From the NCBI RefSeq assembly GCF_021462505.1, contig NZ_JAKEDV010000004.1:124001-188000 (forward strand): a stretch of 64,000 bases of DNA, in the 5' to 3' direction. Source of the DNA: Thermus brockianus (GTDB lineage Bacteria; Deinococcota; Deinococci; Deinococcales; Thermaceae). Below, in pieces: positions 16,975 to 24,292 of the stretch (its first letter is position 1; the number at the start of each line of letters is the position of its first letter). Made by a program: the position numbers and the translations under genes. Below the pieces are notes generated by a model. It saw only the letters and a list, made by a program, of their open reading frames with translations, searched no databases and was not told where the DNA came from.

Positions 16975-17773
16975 GCCCGTAGGCCGCAGGCGGGGAAAGG
17001 GGCCTTAAGTTCAGGCGCAAGCCTCCCTCGTCCCGGACGAAGAGGGGCCACCACACGAAGCTCGCCCGCCCAGCGATGGCCTCCACGGGCACGGGGCCGA
17101 AGGTGCGGGAGTCCTCGCTGCCCCCCAGGGTGCGGTTATCCCCCAGGACGAAGTAGTACCCCTTTTTGAGCTTGATCCGGCCCACCTCGCAGGCCTCGGC
17201 CAGGCGGCTTCGGGCCAGGACCTCCTCGGATGGGGGAAGGAGCATCTCCCTCAGGGGCTTCAGGTAGGCGGGAAGGAGCTCCACGGCGAAGTCCCCCTGC
17301 TGGGTGATGATCCGGGTCATGCGCCCGTCCTTGTAGCAGACCCCGGGAAAGGAGTCGGGCCAGGGGGAGAGGTGGTCCGTGATGTGGCGCTCGTCCAGAG
17401 GGGTGCCGTTCACGTACACCACCCCCCGCTCCACGTAAACCTCGTCCCCCGGCACGGCCACGATGCGCTTGATGAAGAAGGCCCGGAAGGAAAAGCCTAG
17501 CACGGGGAAGCGGGCGGTGGCGTAGGGAGTGCCCTCCGGGGGCTTGAGGATGGCGATCTCCCCCCGGCGCCACTCCCTAAGGCCAAAGCGCACCAGCCAG
17601 GTCTCCCACTTGGGCACCAGGACCCTTTCGCCATTTTTCAAGGTGGGGAACATGCTCTGGCCCACCACCCCCACGGTGGTGAAGACGAAGGTGGTGACCA
17701 AAAAGGCCACCAGGAGGGCCTCCCCCACCTGGCGGAACCACTCCTTGAAAAGGTATTCCCAAAAGGCCTTCAT
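16967..17773 (-). CDS. lepB: Signal peptidase I
   Basis: A 268-residue membrane serine protease that removes signal peptides from exported proteins. One N-terminal membrane helix (about 17-37) precedes the catalytic Ser40 in GQSMFPTL; the general base is Lys102 in FFIKRIVAVPGDEV; the later box GDNRTLGGSEDSR is present. The segment between Lys102 and the GDN box is about 100 residues, longer than in minimal type I peptidases. The ATG overlaps the stop of the upstream patatin gene. Confidence 0.93.
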   Translation of the reverse strand: MKAFWEYLFKEWFRQVGEALLVAFLVTTFVFTTVGVVGQSMFPTLKNGERVLVPKWETWLVRFGLREWRRGEIAILKPPEGTPYATARFPVLGFSFRAFFIKRIVAVPGDEVYVERGVVYVNGTPLDERHITDHLSPWPDSFPGVCYKDGRMTRIITQQGDFAVELLPAYLKPLREMLLPPSEEVLARSRLAEACEVGRIKLKKGYYFVLGDNRTLGGSEDSRTFGPVPVEAIAGRASFVWWPLFVRDEGGLRLNLRPLSPPAAYGLR

Positions 17774-18525
17774 ACCCCTCCTACTCTACCCCCAAGGGCG
17801 CGCCTTGCCGCCTCCCGCCCCGCTTCCGCGATCTCCTCGAGGCGGCGGAAATCCTCTATACCCACCCCGGGAAGGTTAGGCCGCACGTAGACCTCGGGGG
17901 CGTAAAGGCTTAAGCGCACGGAGGTGAGGTGGAGTTGCATCAGGTCCACCGCCCGCCGGGCCAAGGCCAGAAGCCCCCGGGGGCTTTCCTCCAGGGAGCG
18001 CTCCGGGGTCACGTCCACGGCGTAGACCTCCGTGGCCCCCAGAAGGCGGGCGGCGTCCACGGGCAGGTTGTCCAAGACCCCCCCGTCAAAGAGGAGCCGC
18101 CCTTCCCGCTCCACCGGGGCGAGAAGCCCCGGGTAGGCGGCGGAGGCCAAGACGGCGCTCGGCAGGTCCCCTTGGGTGAGGAAAAGAAGCCTTCCCGAAC
18201 GCACGTCCACCGCCGTCACCGCCAAGGGGCGCTTTAGCTCGGCGAAGGTGGGGGGTAGGTGCTCCGCCAAGAAGTCCTTGAGCTTCCTCCGGGAGAAAAT
18301 CCCTTCCCTGGGGGAAAGGCCCAGGAGGCCAAGCCAGGGCGTCTTGCGGGCGATGGCGAGGATCTCCCCTGGGGAAAGCCCGGCGGCGAACAGGGCCCCC
18401 ACGATGGCCCCCATGCTGGTCCCCGCCACCACCTGGAAGTCCAGCCCCGCCTCCAGGAAGACCTCCAAAGCCCCGATGTGGGCGAGGCCCCTGGCCCCGC
18501 CGCCTGAAAGGGCAAGCCCGCGCAC
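17770..18525 (-). CDS. Patatin-like phospholipase
   Basis: A 251-residue single-domain patatin. The oxyanion loop GGGARG (8-13), nucleophile Ser37 in GTSMG and catalytic Asp147 in FDGGVLDN make a complete Ser-Asp dyad, so acyl hydrolase activity on phospholipids is likely. There is no signal peptide or membrane helix; it resembles the RssA/YlbK group. The start is GTG 18525, six bases after TAGGAT (18537-18532), a leaderless arrangement. It is divergent from the protein kinase gene and coupled to lepB. Confidence 0.9.
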   Translation of the reverse strand: MRGLALSGGGARGLAHIGALEVFLEAGLDFQVVAGTSMGAIVGALFAAGLSPGEILAIARKTPWLGLLGLSPREGIFSRRKLKDFLAEHLPPTFAELKRPLAVTAVDVRSGRLLFLTQGDLPSAVLASAAYPGLLAPVEREGRLLFDGGVLDNLPVDAARLLGATEVYAVDVTPERSLEESPRGLLALARRAVDLMQLHLTSVRLSLYAPEVYVRPNLPGVGIEDFRRLEEIAEAGREAARRALGGRVGGV

Positions 18526-18569
18526 GGGAAAATCCTACCGGCTTTCAGGTGAAAGGGGTGAGGGGCGGG

Positions 18570-18575
18570 TATAGT
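18570..18575 (+). promoter_or_regulatory. -10 box (TATAGT) of a leaderless promoter for the kinase gene
   Basis: TATAGT ends seven bases before the GTG at 18583. An earlier in-frame GTG at 18574 lies inside this box, which is why I prefer 18583 as start. Confidence 0.55.
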
Positions 18576-18582
18576 GAGGGGG

Positions 18583-19347
18583 GTGAGCCTTACCGGGAAG
18601 GTGCTCCTGGAAAAGTACCGGGTTATACGGCTCTTGGGCCAGGGAGCCTTGGCGAGCGTTTTCCTGGCCTTTGACCGCTTCGGCACCCCTTACGCCCTCA
18701 AGGTCTTCCCCAAGGGGGCAGAGGCCCGCAGGGACCGGGAGCTATGGGTGGGGCAAAGGCTTTCCCACCCCAACATCAACCCCGTCCTCGAGGCCCTGGA
18801 CCTGGAGGAGGGCCCCGCCCTCCTCCTGGCCTACGCCCCCGGGGAGGAGATGGGCCGCTGGATGCTCCGCCGGCCCGAACGCAAAAGGGCCCTCTTCGTC
18901 TTCCGCCAGCTCCTCTCCGCCCTCGCCCACATGCACGCGCAAGGCCTGGTCCACCGGGACGTGAAACCGGAAAACATTATCGTGGCGGGCACGGACGAGG
19001 CCAGGCTGGTGGACTTTGACCTCTCGGGACCCGCCCTGGAGGCCTTCAAGAAGCCCTTGCGGGTGGGTACCCTCCCCTACCTGGCCCCCGAGCAGGTCCT
19101 GGGGCAAAGCCCCGGCCCCGAGGCGGACGTCTACGCCGCCGGGGTCATCCTGTACTGGATCCTGGCGGGAGAGCACCCGTTCGTGGGGGCCCCGGAGGAG
19201 GTGCTCTGGGGACACCTCAAGGGGGCCATCCCCCCCATCCCCGGCCTCGAGCCCGAGCAGGAGGCGTTCTTAAAGCGCCTCCTGGCCAAGCAGCCCGCCG
19301 AGCGCTTCCCCACGGCCAAGGAAGCCCTGGAGGCCCTACCCTTCTAG
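18583..19347 (+). CDS. Minimal Ser/Thr protein kinase with DFD instead of DFG
   Basis: A 254-residue Hanks-type kinase with no membrane helix, PASTA or other sensor domain. Glycine loop GQGALASV (19-26), ATP-anchoring Lys40 (YALKVF), catalytic Asp126 in HRDVKPEN and the APE-like motif LAPEQV are present. The magnesium motif reads DFD (144-146) rather than DFG; the Asp is retained, so activity is still possible. Substrates are unknown. The gene is convergent with the amidase gene, sharing the tetranucleotide CTAG for both stop codons. Confidence 0.88.
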   Translation: MSLTGKVLLEKYRVIRLLGQGALASVFLAFDRFGTPYALKVFPKGAEARRDRELWVGQRLSHPNINPVLEALDLEEGPALLLAYAPGEEMGRWMLRRPERKRALFVFRQLLSALAHMHAQGLVHRDVKPENIIVAGTDEARLVDFDLSGPALEAFKKPLRVGTLPYLAPEQVLGQSPGPEADVYAAGVILYWILAGEHPFVGAPEEVLWGHLKGAIPPIPGLEPEQEAFLKRLLAKQPAERFPTAKEALEALPF

Positions 19348-20441
19348 CGGACGAAGGCCCCGTTGGCCAAGAAGGTGAGGACCCCTGCCAAAAGCCCCTG
19401 GGCCACCTTGTCCCGGTAAGCGGGGTCGGCGAGCCTCCGCCCCTCCACCGGGTGGTCGCCGAAGCCGATTTCCACCAACACCGCCGGCACCTTGGCATAG
19501 CGGAGGACGAAGAAATCGCCGGGGAAGCTCCCCCGGTAAGGGCTTCCCGTAGCCTGGGAAAGCTTGCGCCCCAGGGTTTCCGCCAGGCGCTGGCTATAGC
19601 GCTGGTTGGCCTGGGCCACGATGTCCGTGAGAATGCGCTCGGCAACGCTCTGGGCCTCCCGGGTAAGCCTCTGGCCGATATCCCCCCCGCCGTTCTCCCG
19701 GATGACCTGGCTCAAGACCCGGGGGTCCTGGGCCCGGCCGAAGTAGAAGACCTCCACCCCCTGGGCGGTGCGGGTGGGGGTGGCGTTCACGTGGATGGAG
19801 ATGAAGAGGTTAACCTGGGAGCTGTCCGCCATGGCCGCCCGCCGGGAGAGGTCCTCCCGTTTGTCCGGGGAAAGGTGCATGTCCTTGTCCCGGGTGAGGC
19901 GCACCTCTATCCCCTCCCGCTCCAGAAGCCGCTTGAGGCGAAGGGCCACATCCAGCACCACCTCCTTCTCCACCACGTACCCCACCATCCCCGGGTCCAC
20001 CCCCCCGTGGCCGGGGTCCAGGAGGACCACGGGCCGAGGGGGCTTGGGCGCTTTGGCGCTGGGCGGGGCCACAGGCTTGGCGGGGGGGGCAGGGGCGGAG
20101 GACTTAAGGCTCAGGTCCACCACTAGGCGCTCGGGGTCGCTGTAGCGATGGGTCGCCACCTCCACCGGGGCCTTCAGCCGCACCAGAACCCGCACCTGCC
20201 CCTTTTCGGGGACGGTCTGGACCGAGGCCACCTCTTGGGAGTTCACCACCTGGTCCTTGGCCTCGGCGCCCACCCCCTTGAAGAGGAGGACCAAAAGCCC
20301 CTCTTCTTGGGACAAGGTGTAGGCCACCTCCTTCCCCGGTAGGTCAAACACGAGCCGGGTAAAACCCTCGTGCACCCCAATGCGGGGGAAGGCCTGGGCC
20401 AGGCTCCATACCAGGGGGAAAACCAGAAGGAAAACCCGCAT
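19344..20441 (-). CDS. N-acetylmuramoyl-L-alanine amidase, AMIN plus Amidase_3
   Basis: A 365-residue exported cell-wall amidase that cuts between muramic acid and the stem peptide. A signal peptide (1-17) is followed by an AMIN domain (about 20-115, with GFTRLVFDLPGKEVAY), a proline/alanine linker, then Amidase_3 (about 137-360) with zinc-ligand motifs DPGHGGVDPG, the Glu in VVEKEVVLDVA, and SIHVNA. AMIN domains target such enzymes to peptidoglycan or septal sites. The ATG lies eight bases after TAGAAT (20455-20450), leaderless. Divergent from osmC. Confidence 0.93.
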   Translation of the reverse strand: MRVFLLVFPLVWSLAQAFPRIGVHEGFTRLVFDLPGKEVAYTLSQEEGLLVLLFKGVGAEAKDQVVNSQEVASVQTVPEKGQVRVLVRLKAPVEVATHRYSDPERLVVDLSLKSSAPAPPAKPVAPPSAKAPKPPRPVVLLDPGHGGVDPGMVGYVVEKEVVLDVALRLKRLLEREGIEVRLTRDKDMHLSPDKREDLSRRAAMADSSQVNLFISIHVNATPTRTAQGVEVFYFGRAQDPRVLSQVIRENGGGDIGQRLTREAQSVAERILTDIVAQANQRYSQRLAETLGRKLSQATGSPYRGSFPGDFFVLRYAKVPAVLVEIGFGDHPVEGRRLADPAYRDKVAQGLLAGVLTFLANGAFVR

Positions 20442-20489
20442 TCACGCCCATTCTAGCGGCAAAGCTGAGGGCTTGGTAAAATCCTGCTC

Positions 20490-20912
20490 ATGACGAAGAA
20501 GGTGGTGGTCCATAACATCGTGGGGCACCGGTTCCTGGGGGTGAACGAGCAAGGGGACAAGGTGATGATTGACGGGGACCAGCCCGCCACCGGACCCCGC
20601 CCCATGGAGCTCCTCCTCATGGCCCTGGGGGCCTGCACCGCCTACGACGTGGTGGACATCATGCGCAAGAAGAAGCAGCCCCTCGCCCGCTACCGGGTGG
20701 AGGTGGAGGGGGTGCGGGCGGAAACCCACCCCCGGCGCTACACCCACATCACCGTGACCCACATCGCCTCGGGGCCAGGGGTGACCCTCGAGGCCCTGGA
20801 ACGTGCCGTCCACCTCTCCCACACCAAGTACTGCTCCGTATCCGCTAGCCTCAACGCCGAGATCACCACCCGCGTGGTCCTGGAACCCTGGGAAGGGGGA
20901 GAGGAAGGCTAG
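20490..20912 (+). CDS. OsmC/Ohr-family protein
   Basis: A 140-residue OsmC-fold protein, expected to reduce organic hydroperoxides through two cysteines. They are visible in the family positions: ALGACTAYDVVDIM and LSHTKYCSVSASL. The layout (N-terminal beta strands, then the central helix with the first Cys) and length are normal. The ATG lies seven bases after TAAAAT (20477-20482) with no Shine-Dalgarno, so it is likely leaderless. The coaX gene begins right after its stop. Confidence 0.9.
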   Translation: MTKKVVVHNIVGHRFLGVNEQGDKVMIDGDQPATGPRPMELLLMALGACTAYDVVDIMRKKKQPLARYRVEVEGVRAETHPRRYTHITVTHIASGPGVTLEALERAVHLSHTKYCSVSASLNAEITTRVVLEPWEGGEEG

Positions 20913-21671
20913 ATGCTCCTCGCCGTGGACATCGGCAACACCTCCACCGCCCTCGGGGTTTTCGCCGGGGAGGAACTCATCGCCCACTTCCGCATCCACA
21001 CCGACCGGATGCGGATGGAAAGCGAGTACCGCGTCCTTCTCAAAAACCTCTTCTCCTTGGACGGCCTCCCACCCCCCAAGGCCGCCCTCCTCTCCAGCGT
21101 GGTCCCCCCGGTGGAGCGGGAGATGAAGGAGGCCATAGAAAAGCTCTTCGGCATCCGGGCCCAGGTAGTGGACGCCGAGAGCACGGGGCTCGAGGTCCTC
21201 ATAGATAACCCGAAAGAGGCGGGGGCGGACCGCCTGGTGAACGCCGTGGGGGCCCTGGGCTACCCAAGCCCCTCGGGCCGCTACATCGTGGTGGACTTCG
21301 GCACCGCCACCACCTTTGACCTAGTGGAAGCCCCCAACCGCTACCTGGGCGGGGCCATCACCATCGGCCCCCAGACCGCCGCCGACGCCCTCGCCGCCCG
21401 CACCGCCAAACTGCCCCGCATAGACCTGGTACCCCCCAAGGGGGTGGTGGGCAAGAACACCCTGGACGCCCTGCGCTCGGGGCTCGTCCTGGGCTACGCC
21501 GCCTTGGTGGAGGGCATGGTGCGCCGCTTCAAGGAAGAGGCGGGAGAGGCCTTGGTCATCGCCACCGGGGGCTTTGCCGGCACCCTCAAGGACCTCTGCC
21601 CCTCCTTTGACCTGGTGGACGAGGACCTAACCCTCAAGGGCCTCCTTCGCATCTACAGGGCGCAAGGGTAA
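20913..21671 (+). CDS. coaX: Type III pantothenate kinase
   Basis: A 252-residue ASKHA-fold kinase for the first step of coenzyme A synthesis. Signature segments: AVDIGNTSTALGVF (phosphate 1), GADRLVNAVGAL, DFGTATTFDLVE (phosphate 2), GAITIGPQTAADAL and ATGGFAGTL. Length matches the CoaX family. It starts immediately after the osmC stop codon. Its 3' end overlaps the convergent SRA-like gene by 38 bases. Confidence 0.94.
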   Translation: MLLAVDIGNTSTALGVFAGEELIAHFRIHTDRMRMESEYRVLLKNLFSLDGLPPPKAALLSSVVPPVEREMKEAIEKLFGIRAQVVDAESTGLEVLIDNPKEAGADRLVNAVGALGYPSPSGRYIVVDFGTATTFDLVEAPNRYLGGAITIGPQTAADALAARTAKLPRIDLVPPKGVVGKNTLDALRSGLVLGYAALVEGMVRRFKEEAGEALVIATGGFAGTLKDLCPSFDLVDEDLTLKGLLRIYRAQG

Positions 21672-21999
21672 ACCAGTACACGTACCGCCCCTCCTCCTCC
21701 AAAAGGGCGTAGCGCCACCCCTCCACCCGGTAGCACCCAAGCTCCCGCCAGGCCCCCGGCGCTTCCCGCAGGAAGACCCGCAAGGGCGTCCCCTCCTGGT
21801 GGGCTCGGAGAAGCCGCAGGTTGCCCCCCAGGGGCTCCTGGTGCCCCCGTCTCCCCTCCCCCATGTAGAGGATGCGGCCATCCGGCAGGAAAACGTTCCG
21901 GTACCCCGACTCTCCCCGGTCCACCAGGAGGCTTCGCCGACCAATCCCCCGCCGGGTGCGGTGAAAGGCGAAGACCTCGCTCCAGGTTAACCTTGACAC
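21634..21999 (-). CDS. Small SRA-like sensor-domain protein, stand-alone
   Basis: A 121-residue protein of uncertain function. The central part GYRNVFLPDGRILYMGEGRR followed by GHQEPLGGNLRLLRAHQEGT resembles the SRA-like/YDG-type sensor domain that precedes HNH nucleases in ScoMcrA-like modification-dependent restriction enzymes. Here no nuclease domain is attached and none lies next door. The GTG start at 21999 follows GGGGAAGGGGAA. The start codon overlaps the -35 box of the tRNA promoter on the other strand, and the 3' end overlaps coaX by 38 bases. The family link is from motif memory and needs a profile search. Confidence 0.5.
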   Translation of the reverse strand: MSRLTWSEVFAFHRTRRGIGRRSLLVDRGESGYRNVFLPDGRILYMGEGRRGHQEPLGGNLRLLRAHQEGTPLRVFLREAPGAWRELGCYRVEGWRYALLEEEGRYVYWFTLAPCRCEGGP

Positions 22000-22021
22000 T
22001 TCCCCTTCCCCCGGCTATCAT
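21993..22021 (+). promoter_or_regulatory. Strong sigma-70-type promoter for the tRNA genes
   Basis: TTGACA (21993-21998) and TATCAT (22016-22021) are separated by 17 bases. Transcription would start near 22028, about 37 bases before tRNA-Asp. Confidence 0.8.
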
Positions 22022-22064
22022 CCTAAGTGCCCGGTCGGACGCCCCCGACCCGGCAAAACCTCTA

Positions 22065-22141
22065 GGCCCCGTGGTGTAGTTGGTTAACACACCCGCCTGT
22101 CACGTGGGAGATCGCGGGTTCGAGTCCCGTCGGGGCCGCCA
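22065..22141 (+). tRNA. tRNA-Asp (anticodon GTC)
   Basis: A complete 77-base cloverleaf. The acceptor arm GGCCCCG pairs with CGGGGCC, followed by G and the encoded CCA. The anticodon loop CTGTCAC gives GTC at 22099-22101, and the T arm has the standard GGTTCGAGTCC. It is co-transcribed with tRNA-Phe, which begins two bases later. Confidence 0.96.
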
Positions 22142-22142
22142 G

Positions 22143-22218
22143 GCCGAGGTAGCTCAGTTGGTAGAGCATGCGACTGAAAATCGCAGTGTCGGCGGTTCGA
22201 TTCCGCCCCTCGGCACCA
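22143..22218 (+). tRNA. tRNA-Phe (anticodon GAA)
   Basis: A complete 76-base cloverleaf. The acceptor GCCGAGG pairs with CCTCGGC, followed by A and encoded CCA. The anticodon stem TGCGA/TCGCA frames loop CTGAAAA, with anticodon GAA at 22176-22178. A terminator hairpin follows directly. Confidence 0.96.
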
Positions 22219-22220
22219 CA

Positions 22221-22247
22221 AGCCGCCCTCATGGGCGGTTTTCTTTT
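22221..22247 (+). terminator. Rho-independent terminator of the tRNA operon
   Basis: CCGCCC (22223-22228) pairs with GGGCGG (22233-22238) around TCAT, followed by TTTTCTTTT. Confidence 0.85.
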
Positions 22248-22621
22248 GCACGGGTTGCCCGAGCCCACCTTTTGCTAAACTACCCCTGAAGGGGGTGGGA
22301 ACCTGCAACCAAATTCCTTAATTCCGGGTGTGCATTTGGGGCAGTAAATTTTCGGCGGATTTGGCATTTTTTGGGTATTGCCGGTGTATTCTGGGGTTGC
22401 ATTTAAAGCGGGCCATTGGGCCACGTGGGGTAGCTAGCCCCACGGGCCTCTTTGTTGTTCCTCAGGTATTCCCCCCCAACCCGGAAGGTTCCCCCCCCAA
22501 GCCAGGACCTCTACCCAGCTGGCGGGCCTTGTGCTAGGCTGGGTAGTATAAATCTGACTAGTTCCAATCTTTTGTGGCAGTAGTGGCATTTTTTATCGTA
22601 GAGATACCTATTCTTCCCCTC
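22248..22621. other. AT-richer structured intergenic stretch without a recognisable gene
   Basis: About 370 bases with composition clearly different from the surrounding genes and no convincing reading frame; a 69-codon frame at 22328 has no ribosome binding site and a proline-rich, shadow-like product. Two strong hairpins are visible: CGTGGGG (22424-22430) with CCCCACG (22438-22444), and CTACCCAGC (22511-22519) with GCTGGGTAG (22538-22546), the latter a perfect nine-base stem followed by TATAAATCT. It may hold a structured RNA or the remains of a lost gene. I see no known riboswitch. Confidence 0.4.
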
Positions 22622-22650
22622 TTGACAGTGTTGACAGACCCTCCTAAAGT
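22622..22650 (+). promoter_or_regulatory. Promoter of the small peptide gene
   Basis: TTGACA (22622-22627) and TAAAGT (22645-22650) are 17 bases apart, a near-consensus promoter. TTGACA occurs a second time nine bases on (22631-22636), a tandem repeat that could also be an activator or repressor site. The expected start is near 22657, giving a leader of about 50 bases. Confidence 0.75.
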
Positions 22651-22706
22651 GAAAGACAAGCAAACGGGGCCGACCCCCCGGAAGCTAAGGAAAAGGAGGG
22701 ATGAAG

Positions 22707-22796
22707 ATGAAGAAGCTGATCGCTAAGGTTCTGACGCTTATCGGCTCTCTGATCGCTCTCGGGCTTGCGGCTGGAGCGAGCACCCACTGGAAGTAA
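22707..22796 (+). CDS. 29-residue hydrophobic peptide, candidate secreted signal peptide
   Basis: A small gene with product MKKLIAKVLTLIGSLIALGL followed by nine residues ending in ASTHWK. Two lysines, a hydrophobic helix of about 18 residues and a small-residue stretch (AAGAS) look like a leader peptide; cleavage after AGA would release STHWK. ATG 22707 lies seven bases after GGAGG (22695-22699); ATG 22701 touches it. A near-consensus promoter and a textbook terminator enclose the frame tightly, so it is a real unit. The leader and the AxxW-like end recall AgrD-type autoinducer precursors, but no cysteine is present. The next gene is a membrane HD-GYP protein. Function is inferred and unproven; a toxin-like or membrane-inserting peptide is also possible. 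Confidence 0.65.
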   Translation: MKKLIAKVLTLIGSLIALGLAAGASTHWK

Positions 22797-22824
22797 ACAG
22801 CCAGCTTGCGCTGGCTGTTTTTGC
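22797..22824 (+). terminator. Rho-independent terminator after the peptide gene
   Basis: ACAGCCAGC (22797-22805) pairs perfectly with GCTGGCTGT (22810-22818) around TTGC, followed by TTTTGCTT. It starts right at the stop codon, so the peptide has its own short transcript. Confidence 0.92.
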
Positions 22825-22852
22825 TTGATAAAGCCCCCCGTTGTGCTAAGCT
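22825..22852 (+). promoter_or_regulatory. Probable promoter of the HD-GYP gene
   Basis: TTGATA (22825-22830) and TAAGCT (22847-22852) are 16 bases apart; the ATG lies nine bases after the -10 box, a leaderless or near-leaderless layout. Confidence 0.5.
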
Positions 22853-22861
22853 TATCTTGGA

Positions 22862-24292
22862 ATGAGGGTACAGGGGGCTTTTTTCTTTAAGGTAGCCGGG
22901 CGGCTGGAGCTGCCTTCCTTTAAAGTTTTGGCGTTTGTGCTAGCCGTCTTTCTTAGCTTTCTGGTTTCTGTTGGGCTTTTATTCGCACACTATTCCGAAA
23001 AACCCCTCACCTTATCCTCTTGGGAAATAGCGTTTTGGGCATTACTCCTGTTCTGGTCTGTCCGGGTGGAAGTAAGACTCCCCCTCAGCGCAAGCATGTC
23101 TCAGCTATTCCTTTTTGCCCTCGCCCTCATTGCCATCAGTCCCCCCTGGCTTCCCCCTCTACTGGCCTTCCTCGCCCAGTGGGGAAGTGAGGCTTGGTAT
23201 AAGCAACTTTTTAACCGGTCGCAAGATGGGGTTGCCACAGCCTTTGCTGCTCTGGTATGGGCTTTTTTGCAGGAAAATCCCGTCTGGCTAGGAAGTTGGA
23301 ATCTAAGTGCAGCAGTTGGCATTGCTCTAAGTGCCCTGGTTTTCTTCGCCGTGAATACTGGATTGGTAACTTATATAATTCACTTGGATAGTGGCACACC
23401 CCTCCGGGAAATCTGGCAACGAAACTACCATTGGCTCGCTCTCAGCTACCTCCTTCTCTCCCCCCTCGCCCTCCTCCTCGCCCGCGCCTACCAAACGCCC
23501 CTTATCGGCAACTGGGGAGGGTGGACCGTGCTCATGTTCCTCATCCCCCTCTACTACAGCCGCTTCTACTGGGATGAGAAGGTCAGGCTAGAACAGGCCT
23601 TTGATACCACCTTGGAAGTCCTGATGAACGCTTTAGAGGCCAAGGAGCAGGAAACCCGCTTCCACTCCGAGCGCGTGGCGGACATCTCCCGGGACCTGGC
23701 CCTAGCCTTCTACAAGGACCAAGCCAAGGCCCAAGACATCTACCGGGCGGCTAGGCTCCACGACATCGGCAAAATCGCCATCCCCGAAGCGGTGCTCTTA
23801 AAGCCCGGAAAGCTCACGGACGAAGAGTACGCCCTCATCCAAAGCCACCCGCAAAAGGGGGTAGAACTCCTTTCTCCCGCCCGGAAGGTGGCCTTTGACG
23901 ACCTGGTCTACCGGGTCATCCTCTACCACCACGAGCGCTGGGATGGGCGGGGCTACCCCAAGGGCCTTGCCGGGCACAACATCCCGGAAGAGGCCCGCAT
24001 CGTGGGCCTGGCGGACGCCTACGAGGCCATGACCGCCGGGCGCCCCTACCGGGAGGCGCTACCACCCGAAGAAGCCCTAAAGGAAGTCCAAGAAAACTCC
24101 GGCCGCCAGTTTGACCCCGACCTGGTCCGCCTCTTCACCCAGCTTTGGGAGCAAAACCCCATCTGGCGTGACCGGCAAGCCTACATCGCAGCAAAGGAGG
24201 GATCCTTATCACGCTCTACCTCGCCGCAGCTCTTTTCGGCCTCGGGCTCGCCCTCGCCCTCGGAGCCCGGCTCAAGGACCTCGGAGGAATAG
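22862..24292 (+). CDS. Multi-spanning membrane HD-GYP domain protein
   Basis: A 476-residue protein. The N-terminal half (about 20-240) has seven or so membrane helices without a named sensor family; the C-terminal part is an HD-GYP domain with ETRFHSERV, His300-Asp301 in LHDIGKIAIP, LIQSHPQKG, and HHERWDGRGYPKGL. All metal ligands and the GYP motif are intact, so c-di-GMP hydrolysis is likely. The membrane half is markedly less GC-rich than the HD-GYP half; the change falls near 23430. The last 30 residues (Ser/Pro-rich) are read from DNA that in another frame encodes the DUF5317 N-terminus, so the gene overlaps its neighbour by about 85 bases. Confidence 0.85.
   Translation: MRVQGAFFFKVAGRLELPSFKVLAFVLAVFLSFLVSVGLLFAHYSEKPLTLSSWEIAFWALLLFWSVRVEVRLPLSASMSQLFLFALALIAISPPWLPPLLAFLAQWGSEAWYKQLFNRSQDGVATAFAALVWAFLQENPVWLGSWNLSAAVGIALSALVFFAVNTGLVTYIIHLDSGTPLREIWQRNYHWLALSYLLLSPLALLLARAYQTPLIGNWGGWTVLMFLIPLYYSRFYWDEKVRLEQAFDTTLEVLMNALEAKEQETRFHSERVADISRDLALAFYKDQAKAQDIYRAARLHDIGKIAIPEAVLLKPGKLTDEEYALIQSHPQKGVELLSPARKVAFDDLVYRVILYHHERWDGRGYPKGLAGHNIPEEARIVGLADAYEAMTAGRPYREALPPEEALKEVQENSGRQFDPDLVRLFTQLWEQNPIWRDRQAYIAAKEGSLSRSTSPQLFSASGSPSPSEPGSRTSEE

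Noticed and set aside
22328-22537. 69-codon frame in the gap after the tRNAs
   Set aside because: No ribosome binding site or promoter at proper distance; product is low-complexity and interrupted by hairpin-forming DNA.
22640-22700. c-di-GMP riboswitch in the peptide leader
   Set aside because: Short words such as GCAAAC and AGCTAAGG occur before the peptide gene and the neighbour is an HD-GYP protein, but the two paired halves and tetraloop of the known aptamer are not present.
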